Origin: Thalassovita mediterranea
GTDB lineage: Bacteria; Pseudomonadota; Alphaproteobacteria; Caulobacterales; Hyphomonadaceae
Assembly (NCBI GenBank): GCA_019448215.1
Contig: CP080408.1
Location: 930,001 to 994,000, forward strand
DNA length: 64,000 nt
Direction: 5' to 3'
Shown: positions 44,644 to 52,639 of the stretch, piece by piece
How positions within the stretch are numbered: the first letter of the stretch is position 1
Layout: every line of letters begins with the position of its first letter
Notes under the pieces: model-generated
Told to the model about the DNA's origin: nothing
What the model saw: only the letters and a program-made list of their open reading frames with translations
Databases searched by the model: none
Program-made: the position numbers and the translations under genes

Positions 44644-45464
44644 GAGGCCCGACCACCGCCATCGTGGTCAGCTATCACACCGGACAAAGTCTGAAAGAAT
44701 GCCTCTATGCACTCGCCAGCGACCCGGCGGTGGATGCAGTGCGCATTGTCGACAATGGCAATCCGCAGACGATGCGGGACTGGCTCCGGCAATTCTGTGA
44801 GGGCCGTCCGAGCATCACCCTGATCGATGCCGGCGGCAATATCGGCTTCGGGGCGGGCGTCAATCGCGGTGCAGCGGGCATCGAGGCGGGCGACCTTCTC
44901 ATCATCAATCCCGATGCCATCCTGAAACGCGGCAGTATCGAAGCCCTTCAGCAGGCCGCAGAAGGCCAGCCTTCGCCTTGTGTGGTGGGCGGAAATGTCT
45001 TCGACACCTATGGCCGCGAAGTACGCGGGCCGCGCCGACGCAAGCTCACCCTGCTACGGGCGCTCACGACTTTCTCTGGCTGGAACACCTGGACGCTGGA
45101 GCGCACGCCGCCACCAAAAGGGCCTGTCCCGGTTGGTGCCGTGTCAGGCGCGCTCATGCTGATTTCCGCGAAGGATTTCACTGCGCTCGGTGGCTTCGAT
45201 GAGGGCTTCTTCATGCATGTTGAGGACGTCGATATCTGCAGGCGCGCCTCCGAGGCGGGCGGCATTACGATGTATACGCCGCATGCCGGCGCCCTGCATT
45301 ACGGCGCAACGTCCGAAGCCCCGGCCAAGCGCGTGGCGGGCTACAAGGCTGACAGCCTCGTCTATTATTTCAGGAAGCATGCTAGCGGCCCGCTTGAGCG
45401 CCTCGCAGTAGACCTGATCGCACCGCTCCTGCGGTTTGCAATCGTCTCGCGCGCCCGCGACTAG
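44640..45464 (+). CDS. Family 2 glycosyltransferase (rhamnosyltransferase-like)
   Basis: A 274-residue GT-A enzyme. 'TAIVVSYHTGQSLKECLYAL' is the N-terminal nucleotide-sugar loop, the acidic pair lies near 'IINPDAIL', and 'GGFDEGFFMHVEDVDICRRA' is the catalytic base segment typical of rhamnosyltransferase-like GT2 enzymes. It overlaps the O-antigen-ligase-like gene (ATGA), so the two likely act on one glycan. Its stop overlaps the stop of the opposing DUF4340 gene (CTAG). Confidence 0.87.
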   Translation: MRGPTTAIVVSYHTGQSLKECLYALASDPAVDAVRIVDNGNPQTMRDWLRQFCEGRPSITLIDAGGNIGFGAGVNRGAAGIEAGDLLIINPDAILKRGSIEALQQAAEGQPSPCVVGGNVFDTYGREVRGPRRRKLTLLRALTTFSGWNTWTLERTPPPKGPVPVGAVSGALMLISAKDFTALGGFDEGFFMHVEDVDICRRASEAGGITMYTPHAGALHYGATSEAPAKRVAGYKADSLVYYFRKHASGPLERLAVDLIAPLLRFAIVSRARD

Positions 45465-46525
45465 GGCTGGAAGTCGGCCGGTGGCAGCGGCGCGCTGGTC
45501 TCTTCCGGCGTGGGGCGAGCCACAAGCTCACTCACGGACGGGGTGAACTCGCGCCAGTCATATTCAGTCAGCTTGAACGCATAAGGCTCGGCACGCTCAT
45601 TTATGGTGCGCGCACGGCGAGCGCCCTCCCCTGCCTCAATCGCGCGCAAGGTCACCCAGTATCCGTCCGTCTCACGCCAGGCACGCAGGTCGATCTCGAG
45701 TCCGTCAAACGTCTCGCTGATATGGCGCGACACGGCGCGGCCACTGAGGGCCTCTGCAGACTTCACGTCGATGGGGGCGAGCCGCGTGATGGCAAGCGCA
45801 GTGGCCGATACCGCCAGCGGATTGGAGACTTCGAAATCCTGATAGGGCGGCGCAGGCCGGAAGCTACGTGCATCGCTGCCCGCTGGGCGGGACAGGTAGA
45901 CGGAGTTTCCGCCCCGGCCGGTAATGCGCACAGCGGAGACCGCCGATGGCTCAATCGACATGATGTCGAGATCAAGCCATGCCTCACGGGTGCGGAGTGG
46001 TGGCAGGTCACCGCGCACCCGGAAGGCAATCGTCTCATCCGGCATGCGGGCATAGGTGTATTCATTGCGCCGACCGGTGATGACTTCGGCGACCCTCGCG
46101 CCATCGCCGGAGAAAAGCTCAATCAGTGTGCCATTGCCTTCTTCGCGCGGATCCCCAAGCGCGAGCAAGGAAAGCCGCTCAGGGTTCGAAGTGCGACGCT
46201 CCCCCCAGCTCAGGGTTTCGAGACCTTCGAGAAGCGTGTTGAGCCTGTCTTCACGGACCGGGTACGCGCCCGACTCTTCCATGAGCCAGGCATCATCCCG
46301 TTTGACGAGATTATAGGTTACGTCCTGATCGGTGATGGTGATGCGCGCGACGTCGCCCTTGATTGCAGAGAAGTTCGACAGGACCGGGTTGCCCGTCCTC
46401 GGGCTGGTCGAGCGGCCATCCGCATTGAAGACAGCAAACAGGATGAGGATGATCCAGAGCGAGGCTGCCGCAATCGACAGCCGCTGAACCAGAACGGAAC
46501 GCTTGCGATCAAGACGTCTGCTCAT
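45461..46525 (-). CDS. DUF4340 domain protein, last gene of a Gld-like ABC operon
   Basis: A 354-residue protein with one N-terminal membrane segment (about 15-37) and a periplasmic part. Repeated modules resembling DUF4340 are seen: 'RDDAWLMEESGAYPVREDRLNTLLEGLETL', and a second around 'DLDIMSIEPSAVSAVRI'. DUF4340 proteins usually travel with GldG-like genes. Its ATG overlaps the stop of the GldG-like gene by four bases. Function unknown. Confidence 0.85.
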   Translation of the reverse strand: MSRRLDRKRSVLVQRLSIAAASLWIILILFAVFNADGRSTSPRTGNPVLSNFSAIKGDVARITITDQDVTYNLVKRDDAWLMEESGAYPVREDRLNTLLEGLETLSWGERRTSNPERLSLLALGDPREEGNGTLIELFSGDGARVAEVITGRRNEYTYARMPDETIAFRVRGDLPPLRTREAWLDLDIMSIEPSAVSAVRITGRGGNSVYLSRPAGSDARSFRPAPPYQDFEVSNPLAVSATALAITRLAPIDVKSAEALSGRAVSRHISETFDGLEIDLRAWRETDGYWVTLRAIEAGEGARRARTINERAEPYAFKLTEYDWREFTPSVSELVARPTPEETSAPLPPADFQP

Positions 46526-48408
46526 GCCGGCGACTTCCTCCGCCGCCACCAGACAAAGCAGCCAACCGCGCCGATGAGGATCGCGCCTGCGAAGATGTTG
46601 ATGAATTTCAGCCAGCCTTCGAGACCATCAATGTCTCGCCTGAAGTCACGCTCGATGGAGCGCAGGCGCTCACGGGTAGCGAGAACTTCGCTGCGAAGCT
46701 GGGCGAGTTCCTCTTGCTGTTCCGCCGAGAGGCTGGCGCCGGTGGCACTGTCGAGCAGTGCGCTGTCGCGGCTATCGATCTGAAGCAGTTCCTGCAGGCG
46801 CGCTTCGGATTCAGCGAGCTGGGATTCGAGCTGGGCCTGTTCCTCAAAGAAACGGGCCTGCGCCTCATCCCGCATCGCTTCGACACGCGTCATCGTGCGG
46901 CGGGAAGATGCACGCGCCCGAAGGCTGAGCAGATTGGCATTGCCGGACATCATGTCGAGCGCATTCATGATGAGCGCCCCGTTGTCTGCAAAGGCGCTCT
47001 GGCGCTGCATGTCGATATAGAGGCCATCATCAACGAGGTCTGCGTCTGCGAGGATGAGGATTTCCGCTTCACGCTCGCTCGAGGAAATGTGCGGCTGTGC
47101 CTGCTCAATCGCCTCCGACGCAAACTGGGCCATGACAGGGTCTTCGGGCAGGACCGGCTCCGGGCGTCCATCAGGAAAGGCTGAGACCAGCGTGCCATGG
47201 ACGCGTACCCCGAGCGCGCGAGCGCCTTCGGTTGGTTCATAAAGCGCAAGCGTCTCTTCCACGCCGATATCCGTCATCGCGGTTTCCGGATCGATCCAGG
47301 ATGGGCCGGTGCCTGTCTCGATCAGCACTTCCTTGTCAATCGGAGAGGCCTCATCGAGCACAAGTGCGCCAGACGAGGCAAAATTGACGGACCGCGACAG
47401 GGGCGCTGTCAAAATGCTGTCTTGTGACATCATCGATGGCGGGGTCGACAGATAGAGCGGATGGCGGATGATGCCGGTCCGCCCGCTTCCGGTCGGGGCC
47501 TGTATGGGGAGCGCGGTTTCCGTGTCAGCGATGGCCTTTTCAGCAAGCGTCACGCCCCAGACCGGTCCAAAGCGGCCAAGGTCAGAGCGGATGCGCCGCT
47601 CCACCCGGCGGCTCGGCGGCTCTGGTGATGTCTTGGCAGCCGCATCGACCAGCATGACCACGCGGCCCGTGCGCAGGATGAACTGGTCGATCACCCAGCT
47701 CTGCCATTCCGTCAGCTCTGGCGGGTGGATCATGATGAGCGCGTCGAGATCTTCCGGCAGCGCATAGAAGTCGCCCGCCACCGGCTCGACATCAAAAGAG
47801 CGCTCCATCTCCTGCAGCAGCGTGTAACCGCCCTCTGCGCCATCCGCGCCCATACCCGGAAGCGTCGTCAGGAGGCCGATCTTGGGCGGGTCAGGACGGT
47901 CGAGGCGGGCGATGAGGCGGGTGAGGTCGTATTCGAGCGTCTCCTCGCGCTCTGGCGCAAGGAAGGCGAGGACGCGTTGTTCATCGACGGTGTTCTGGCC
48001 AATGATGCCGAAATAGAGCGGATCGTCGCCTTCTGTATCGACCGCATCGATGCCAGCGGCCAGCGCCTGATCTTCAGCTTCCGAGAACGGCTTGGGATCG
48101 ATTTCCGTGACTTTGAGATTGGCGCCCGCGACAGCTGAATAGCTGTCGAGCAGTTCGCGCACGCGCGCCGCATAGGCCCGCACTTGCGGATAATCCTGCC
48201 CGACCTGGCGGGTATAGACGAAGGTGAGCTCTATCGGCTCCTCAAGCGTATCGAGCACTGACCTCGTCTCTGGCGACAGGGTGAAAAGCGCGTTCTGCGT
48301 GAAGTCTACCCGCGCCGGACGTGTCAGCGGATAGATGATCAGCGTCGCGGCAATGAAGATCGCGAGGATCAGCGCCGTAGCGGCGGGGAGGAAAGCGCGC
48401 GGTGTCAT
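46522..48408 (-). CDS. GldG-like ABC-type transport auxiliary protein
   Basis: A 628-residue protein with an N-terminal membrane segment (about 10-28) and a C-terminal one (about 602-622). Between them is a large periplasmic part with the GldG/ABC_transp_aux pattern: 'DFTQNALFTLSPETRSVLD' at the start, 'IGLLTTLPGMG' and 'LIMIHPPELTEWQSWVIDQF' in the middle, then a coiled coil (about 520-600). GldG is named after gliding motility but occurs in non-gliders. The substrate is unknown. It overlaps its neighbours by four bases on each side. Confidence 0.88.
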   Translation of the reverse strand: MTPRAFLPAATALILAIFIAATLIIYPLTRPARVDFTQNALFTLSPETRSVLDTLEEPIELTFVYTRQVGQDYPQVRAYAARVRELLDSYSAVAGANLKVTEIDPKPFSEAEDQALAAGIDAVDTEGDDPLYFGIIGQNTVDEQRVLAFLAPEREETLEYDLTRLIARLDRPDPPKIGLLTTLPGMGADGAEGGYTLLQEMERSFDVEPVAGDFYALPEDLDALIMIHPPELTEWQSWVIDQFILRTGRVVMLVDAAAKTSPEPPSRRVERRIRSDLGRFGPVWGVTLAEKAIADTETALPIQAPTGSGRTGIIRHPLYLSTPPSMMSQDSILTAPLSRSVNFASSGALVLDEASPIDKEVLIETGTGPSWIDPETAMTDIGVEETLALYEPTEGARALGVRVHGTLVSAFPDGRPEPVLPEDPVMAQFASEAIEQAQPHISSSEREAEILILADADLVDDGLYIDMQRQSAFADNGALIMNALDMMSGNANLLSLRARASSRRTMTRVEAMRDEAQARFFEEQAQLESQLAESEARLQELLQIDSRDSALLDSATGASLSAEQQEELAQLRSEVLATRERLRSIERDFRRDIDGLEGWLKFINIFAGAILIGAVGCFVWWRRRKSPA

Positions 48409-49169
48409 CCTGCGAACGCCCTCTTGTTGGCCACCCAGATCGTGTTCAGCGACAGCCAGGCGAGGATCACGCCGCCAAAGTAGAGAAGCGCGCGAAGCTC
48501 CAGCACGCCGCGCTGGGCCGTCTCGAAATAGGTGAGGAAGGAAAACTGCGCGACGAGGTCACCTGCTGCCGCACCGAGAAGGCCAGAGATCGCGCCCACC
48601 AGCATGGGCCAGCCAGCGGCAGTAAAGACAAACGCCACGAGGATGCCTGCGATATAGGCCAACACCTGGCTGGAAAAGAGCGAGGACATCGCTGCGCCGA
48701 TCGAAAGATACGCGCCCGCCATGAGCAGGCTGGTCAGATAAGTGATCGCGATGGCACCATTATCAGGGGCGCCGAGATAGTTCACCGTGATCCACATCGG
48801 AAAGGTCAGGACGAGCGACAGCGCTGCGACATTCCACGCCGCCAGCAGCTTACCGGTCGCAAGGCCGAACAGGCTGACTGGCAGCGAGAAGAGAAGCTCT
48901 GACGTGCTGTAGGCGATCTCATCTGCCCAGAGGCGCATGGAAAGCGCGGGCAGGAAGATCATGTAGAGCCAGGGGTGCCAGTAGAAGAATGGCTGGAGAT
49001 CGGCGAGGCCGGTATCAAAGAAGCGGGACGCCTCCCAGGTGAACACGCCGACCAGCATCAGGAAGATGGCGACGAACACATAGGCGAGCGGCGTCGCGAA
49101 ATAGGCGCGCAGCTCTCTCAGATAACTCGCGCGAATGCTCGTCAGGATATCGCGCAGCTCAGCCTTCAT
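48405..49169 (-). CDS. ABC-2 permease (GldF-like)
   Basis: A 254-residue permease with six membrane segments. 'RELRAYFATPLAYVFVAIFL' is the typical N-terminus of GldF/NosY-like permeases and 'ALSMRLWADEIAYSTSELLFSLP' the coupling segment. The start used is the ATG that overlaps the end of the ATPase gene by 11 bases. It forms an exporter with that ATPase. Confidence 0.87.
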   Translation of the reverse strand: MKAELRDILTSIRASYLRELRAYFATPLAYVFVAIFLMLVGVFTWEASRFFDTGLADLQPFFYWHPWLYMIFLPALSMRLWADEIAYSTSELLFSLPVSLFGLATGKLLAAWNVAALSLVLTFPMWITVNYLGAPDNGAIAITYLTSLLMAGAYLSIGAAMSSLFSSQVLAYIAGILVAFVFTAAGWPMLVGAISGLLGAAAGDLVAQFSFLTYFETAQRGVLELRALLYFGGVILAWLSLNTIWVANKRAFAG

Positions 49170-49896
49170 TGCTCGCAGCCTCCTTCTTGGAGACGAGGTC
49201 GATAAACGCCTCTTCGAGACCGCCCTTGCGGCGCTTTGCCATTTCTTCCGGCGAACTGTCTGCAATGAGTTTGCCCTGATCGATAACGATCACGCGGTTG
49301 CACATTGCCGGCACTTCTTCCAGCGTGTGCGTTGAAATGACGATGGCCTTGTCCTTCGCCATACGAGAGATCAGCGCGCGCACTGCCCGCTTCTGGATCG
49401 GGTCCAGTCCGTCCGTCGGCTCATCGAGGATCAGCACGTCCGGATCATGGATCAGCGCGCCTGCCAGCCCGACCCGGCGGCGATAACCTTTAGAGAGGGT
49501 GGAGATCCGCTTGGACATCACATCGGCGATGCGCGCGTCGGCGATCACCCGCTCAACCGCGCTGCGGCAATCGCTGCGCCAAATGCGGTGCGCCGAACAG
49601 AGAAAGTTCAGAAAGTCGAGCGGCGTCATATCCGGATAGAGCGGCGCGCCTTCTGGCAGAAAGCCGAGGCGCCTCTGCGCTTCACGCCGGTTGGACACGA
49701 TCGAATGGCCCGCCACGATCACGTCGCCTTTGTCCGGCTCAATAACGCCGGCCGCCATACGCATTGTCGTGGATTTGCCCGCGCCATTCTGACCGAGAAA
49801 GCCCAGAACTTCGCCCTTGTTCAGGCTGAAGCTCATGGACTCAACAGCTGTCCGCCCGCCGAACGACTTTGAAAGCTGCTTCAATTCGAGCATCAC
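49159..49896 (-). CDS. ABC transporter ATP-binding protein (GldA-like)
   Basis: A 245-residue ATPase with Walker A 'GQNGAGKSTTM', signature 'LSKGYRRRVGLA', Walker B 'LILDEPTDGLDP' and switch His in 'STHTLEEVPA'. It is the first gene of the operon with the GldF-like permease, GldG-like and DUF4340 proteins. The intergenic region ahead of it is the likely promoter region. Confidence 0.9.
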   Translation of the reverse strand: MMLELKQLSKSFGGRTAVESMSFSLNKGEVLGFLGQNGAGKSTTMRMAAGVIEPDKGDVIVAGHSIVSNRREAQRRLGFLPEGAPLYPDMTPLDFLNFLCSAHRIWRSDCRSAVERVIADARIADVMSKRISTLSKGYRRRVGLAGALIHDPDVLILDEPTDGLDPIQKRAVRALISRMAKDKAIVISTHTLEEVPAMCNRVIVIDQGKLIADSSPEEMAKRRKGGLEEAFIDLVSKKEAASNEG

Positions 49897-50219
49897 TGGT
49901 CCTGTAGCACCGCGCTGGAGACTGACTAATCAGACACGCGTCAGTTTTCCAGAGTCGTAATGCGGAAACCGCAGACCTGATGGAGGCTGCTCAAGGATCT
50001 TTTGGTTGTGAAGGGGAAGCTGTCGGACAACGGTAACAGGAGCCCCGGGGGGCTGGGGGGGCTGATGGGTCCGGGAAACCTGCTGGACACCGTCATCCGA
50101 CCATTGCAAGGTGTATTCAATCGGTGTCTGCGGCAAGGCCGGATTGCGGCTAAAACCTGTCAATCTGATTACAAATACGACAGAATGAACGCAGCAGGCA
50201 GAGTAACGTTAGAGCGCGC
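49897..50219. other. Only gap over 300 bases: G-quadruplex motif, no convincing gene
   Basis: The gap separates the divergent GldA-like and DUF2794 genes and must hold both promoters. It contains four G-runs at 50047-50075 (six, seven, three and three G with loops of two, five and three bases) on the plus strand, a canonical G-quadruplex pattern. A weak minus-strand reading frame is listed separately. No clear hairpin terminator, tRNA or repeat is seen. Confidence 0.7.
49930..50163 (-). CDS. Weak small-protein candidate
   Basis: A 77-residue reading frame starting at TTG, with no clear ribosome site. It is rich in Pro and Gln ('RTHQPPQPPGAPVTVVRQLP') and has 'LPLHNQKILEQPPSGLRFPHY'. Third-position GC looks lower than in neighbouring genes. 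It may be a real small protein or chance, since the opposite strand carries a G-quadruplex motif. Confidence 0.25.
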   Translation of the reverse strand: MTGFSRNPALPQTPIEYTLQWSDDGVQQVSRTHQPPQPPGAPVTVVRQLPLHNQKILEQPPSGLRFPHYDSGKLTRV

Positions 50220-50570
50220 ATGGCTAGCATTACACCCTTACAGTTCGACAAGTCCCCAAAAATCGCGTTTCACCGCACCGAAATGTCGGCCATTCTCGAT
50301 GTTTACGGCAAGATGGTCATGGCCGGGCAGGCCAAGGACTACGCTATCGGGATGCATGAAGACCACGCCGTGTTCGCGATCTTCAGGCGTCACGCCGAAG
50401 CGCCGACCTGGCTAATCGAGAAAGTCCCCGAGCTTCGCAATCGCCAGGGCGCTTTTGTCGTTTATGGGAACCAGGGGCAGGTGCTCAAACGCGGGCACGA
50501 TATCAAGACAGTGCTCAAGGTTTTCGAGACGCGCAAATTCGAAGTTCTGAATTTTGGCAAGCCGTCCTGA
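50220..50570 (+). CDS. DUF2794 family protein
   Basis: A 116-residue protein matching alphaproteobacterial DUF2794: 'FHRTEMSAILDVYGKMVMAGQAKDYAI', 'HAVFAIFRRHAEAPTWLIEKVPELRNRQGAFVVYG', 'GQVLKRGHDI'. The family is conserved in alphaproteobacteria, often near nth or chromosome-maintenance genes. Function unknown. It converges on the ChrR-like gene. Confidence 0.85.
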   Translation: MASITPLQFDKSPKIAFHRTEMSAILDVYGKMVMAGQAKDYAIGMHEDHAVFAIFRRHAEAPTWLIEKVPELRNRQGAFVVYGNQGQVLKRGHDIKTVLKVFETRKFEVLNFGKPS

Positions 50571-50582
50571 GCTGCTCGCCCT

Positions 50583-51305
50583 CTAATGTGTGCGGCGCGT
50601 GAAGACTTTCTGCAGGATGCCCAGCATCCCCTTGAACTCCATACCGCCTTCGCTCACCGCAAGCGCAAGACAGATGCCGTCATCGTCACCGACCGGTGCG
50701 TGTGTGTCTGACGGTGTTTTCAGACAGATGTCGCCGGGCCCGTAACTGCCGACCTCATCAGAGAAACCGCCCTGGACCACAAGCGTCAGCTCATCGCCGA
50801 AATGCGAGTGGCTCGGCACAGTTGCGCCGGGTTCAATGCGATAAAGGTAGACATGACCACCTGAACGGGTCCCGATTTCAAGCCTTTTGACGCCGCTCGT
50901 CATTCGCTTCCAGCCGCCACGCATGCAGGACTCCAGAGCTTTCTCCCGAAGGGGTTCCGGCAGGTCCAGCAATTCAGAAAGGCGCTCGCTGGCGAGTTTT
51001 GCCGCGTCCTTGGCATCGACTTGATCTTCAAGATCATCAATCGCCCGGAGGGTTCGCTCAAACGCGTTGGGCGCAAGCATGCTGGGCGTTTCCTGTTCCA
51101 GAAAAATACCCGAGAGGGCTTCTGCCTGATTGACCTTGTCGCGAATGTCAGAGCGGATCGCCGCCTGCGTTTCGACAAGCAGCCTGAAAGGCGGACTGAG
51201 CGTTCCAGCCGCGTATGCCGCGTAGATATCCGACAGCTGTGGCGTGGCTTCCTTCAAACGTTTGAAATCCTCTCTCTGCCCTTCTATCGGGCGCCTTATA
51301 CTCAA
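50583..51305 (-). CDS. ChrR-like cupin anti-sigma factor with degenerate zinc site
   Basis: A 240-residue protein. The N-terminal anti-sigma domain is recognisable ('LSDIYAAYAAGTLSPPFRLLVETQAAIRSDIR'), but the zinc ligands of ChrR (His before LSD and H-x3-C-x2-C) read Gln/Pro, Gln, Arg and Ile, so all are lost. The C-terminal cupin keeps its metal site H-x-H-x3-E ('SHSHFGDE') and a later His ('SDTHAP'). ChrR-type proteins hold their ECF sigma inactive until singlet oxygen or another stress. It lies downstream of the sigma gene, 64 bases away. Confidence 0.85.
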   Translation of the reverse strand: MSIRRPIEGQREDFKRLKEATPQLSDIYAAYAAGTLSPPFRLLVETQAAIRSDIRDKVNQAEALSGIFLEQETPSMLAPNAFERTLRAIDDLEDQVDAKDAAKLASERLSELLDLPEPLREKALESCMRGGWKRMTSGVKRLEIGTRSGGHVYLYRIEPGATVPSHSHFGDELTLVVQGGFSDEVGSYGPGDICLKTPSDTHAPVGDDDGICLALAVSEGGMEFKGMLGILQKVFTRRTH

Positions 51306-51369
51306 ACGGATATTGAGCAGGCGTGAACAAGGTCAAGAAGTTACGGGCAGAGCGTGTGCACCGCGCGGC

Positions 51370-51888
51370 TTATTCGCGTGACAGGACACCCCGCAGCTTG
51401 TCAAAAGCAAGGCGGATGCGGGACTTCACCGTCCCCAGGGGAATGCCGTAGCGTTCGGCAATCTCGGCATGAGACATGCCGTCATAGAAAGCGGCCTTCA
51501 GAAGCTCCAGCTGCTCTGCCGGAAGAATGTTCAGCTTTTCGCGCACCTCTGCCTGAAGCTGGGCCTGCGAAAGTGTTTCGAACGGCGCCTGTTCGGCGGC
51601 CGGTTGAAGCATCGTTTCTTCAGGGGAGAGGTCGGGCTTCGATGAGCGCCTGAAGAGGTCAATCTGGCGATTGCGGGCAATCCGGAAGATCCAGGTGGAC
51701 ACGGAGGCTTGCTCTGGATCGAACTGCCCCGCCTTGCGCCACACGGTCAGCATGACGTCCTGTACGATCTCCTCGGCCTGAGCGTCATCCGCCCCCATGC
51801 GCAGCAAGTAGGATTTCAGGCGGGGGCCGAAGAACTCGAACAAGGTTCCGAACGCACGCCGGTCACTACGCTCTGAGATGCGCTTCAT
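51370..51888 (-). CDS. ECF sigma factor paired with ChrR-type anti-sigma
   Basis: A 172-residue ECF sigma factor. Region 2 is 'LFEFFGPRLKSYLLRMGADDAQAEEIVQDVMLTVWRKAG' and region 4 contains 'EIAERYGIPLGTVKSRIRLAFDKLR'. Its partner is the ChrR-like gene downstream, as in RpoE-ChrR of Rhodobacter (ECF11 group). The start is uncertain: ATG 51888 is used, but TTG 51945 has GGA upstream and TTG 51969 is also in frame. Confidence 0.88.
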   Translation of the reverse strand: MKRISERSDRRAFGTLFEFFGPRLKSYLLRMGADDAQAEEIVQDVMLTVWRKAGQFDPEQASVSTWIFRIARNRQIDLFRRSSKPDLSPEETMLQPAAEQAPFETLSQAQLQAEVREKLNILPAEQLELLKAAFYDGMSHAEIAERYGIPLGTVKSRIRLAFDKLRGVLSRE

Positions 51889-52126
51889 GCAATCAGCGTG
51901 GAGCGAGCGAGGATTATCGACTTGATCAAGGCGAGCGACAGACAAAGTTACATCCGTTTGCAACAGCACACCTATTGTCTGTGTTTGTTACAACTTATGC
52001 AACCATTGATCGCGCTTCTAACGAATCTGTGATCGATCATCCGTCAAAATTCCGCCTTAACCTTTAGGCAAATAAGCTGCCTCAACCGAAGTTTCTCACG
52101 AAATAATAACAGACCAGACGCTCACC

Positions 52127-52624
52127 ATGATCCGTTTTGCCGCAACCGCCGCACTTTGCGCCGCCGTCGCCATTCCAGCCGCCCTGGCAGCGCCCACAGC
52201 GATAGGACGCTATGACGACTGGACAGTCTTCACAGAGCAGGTTGGCGGCGAGAAGCTCTGCTACGCGGCGACCGAGGCCACCGACAAGGCACCGCAATCG
52301 GCCAATCACGGCGATGTCTGGTTCTTCGTATCCAACTGGGCATCGGGCAAGGCACGCAGCCAGCCGAGCCTGAAAGTCGGCTATGACCTTCGCGCAGACC
52401 TTCCTGCACGCGCCAGCGTCGGACGGTCTGGCTGGACACTTTACGGTGTGGGCGGCGAGGCCTTTGCGCAGGACCGGGACGATTCACAGATCGTGGACGC
52501 GCTGCGCCGCGGCAGCGAGTTGCACGTAGAGGCGGTCTCCTCGCGCAACACGCAAGTCTCCTACCACTTCTCCCTGTCGGGATCGGCGGCAGCTATCGAC
52601 AAGGCCTCCTCGCTTTGCCGATAG
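52127..52624 (+). CDS. IalB-like secreted protein
   Basis: A 165-residue protein with a signal peptide ending near 'ALAAP'. The mature part resembles the invasion-associated locus B family: 'YDDWTVFTEQVGGEKLCYAATEATDKAP', 'DVWFFVSNW', 'SLKVGYDL', and a paired C-terminal Cys. The family occurs widely in non-pathogenic alphaproteobacteria; its role is unclear. It is divergent from the ECF sigma gene and may be one of its targets. Confidence 0.65.
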   Translation: MIRFAATAALCAAVAIPAALAAPTAIGRYDDWTVFTEQVGGEKLCYAATEATDKAPQSANHGDVWFFVSNWASGKARSQPSLKVGYDLRADLPARASVGRSGWTLYGVGGEAFAQDRDDSQIVDALRRGSELHVEAVSSRNTQVSYHFSLSGSAAAIDKASSLCR

Positions 52625-52639
52625 CACGCTGAGGCCTGA

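Noticed and set aside
45461-49896. A full gliding-motility locus
   Set aside because: Only GldA/F/G-like and DUF4340 genes are present; no GldB, H, J, K, L, M, N or Spr-like genes are seen.
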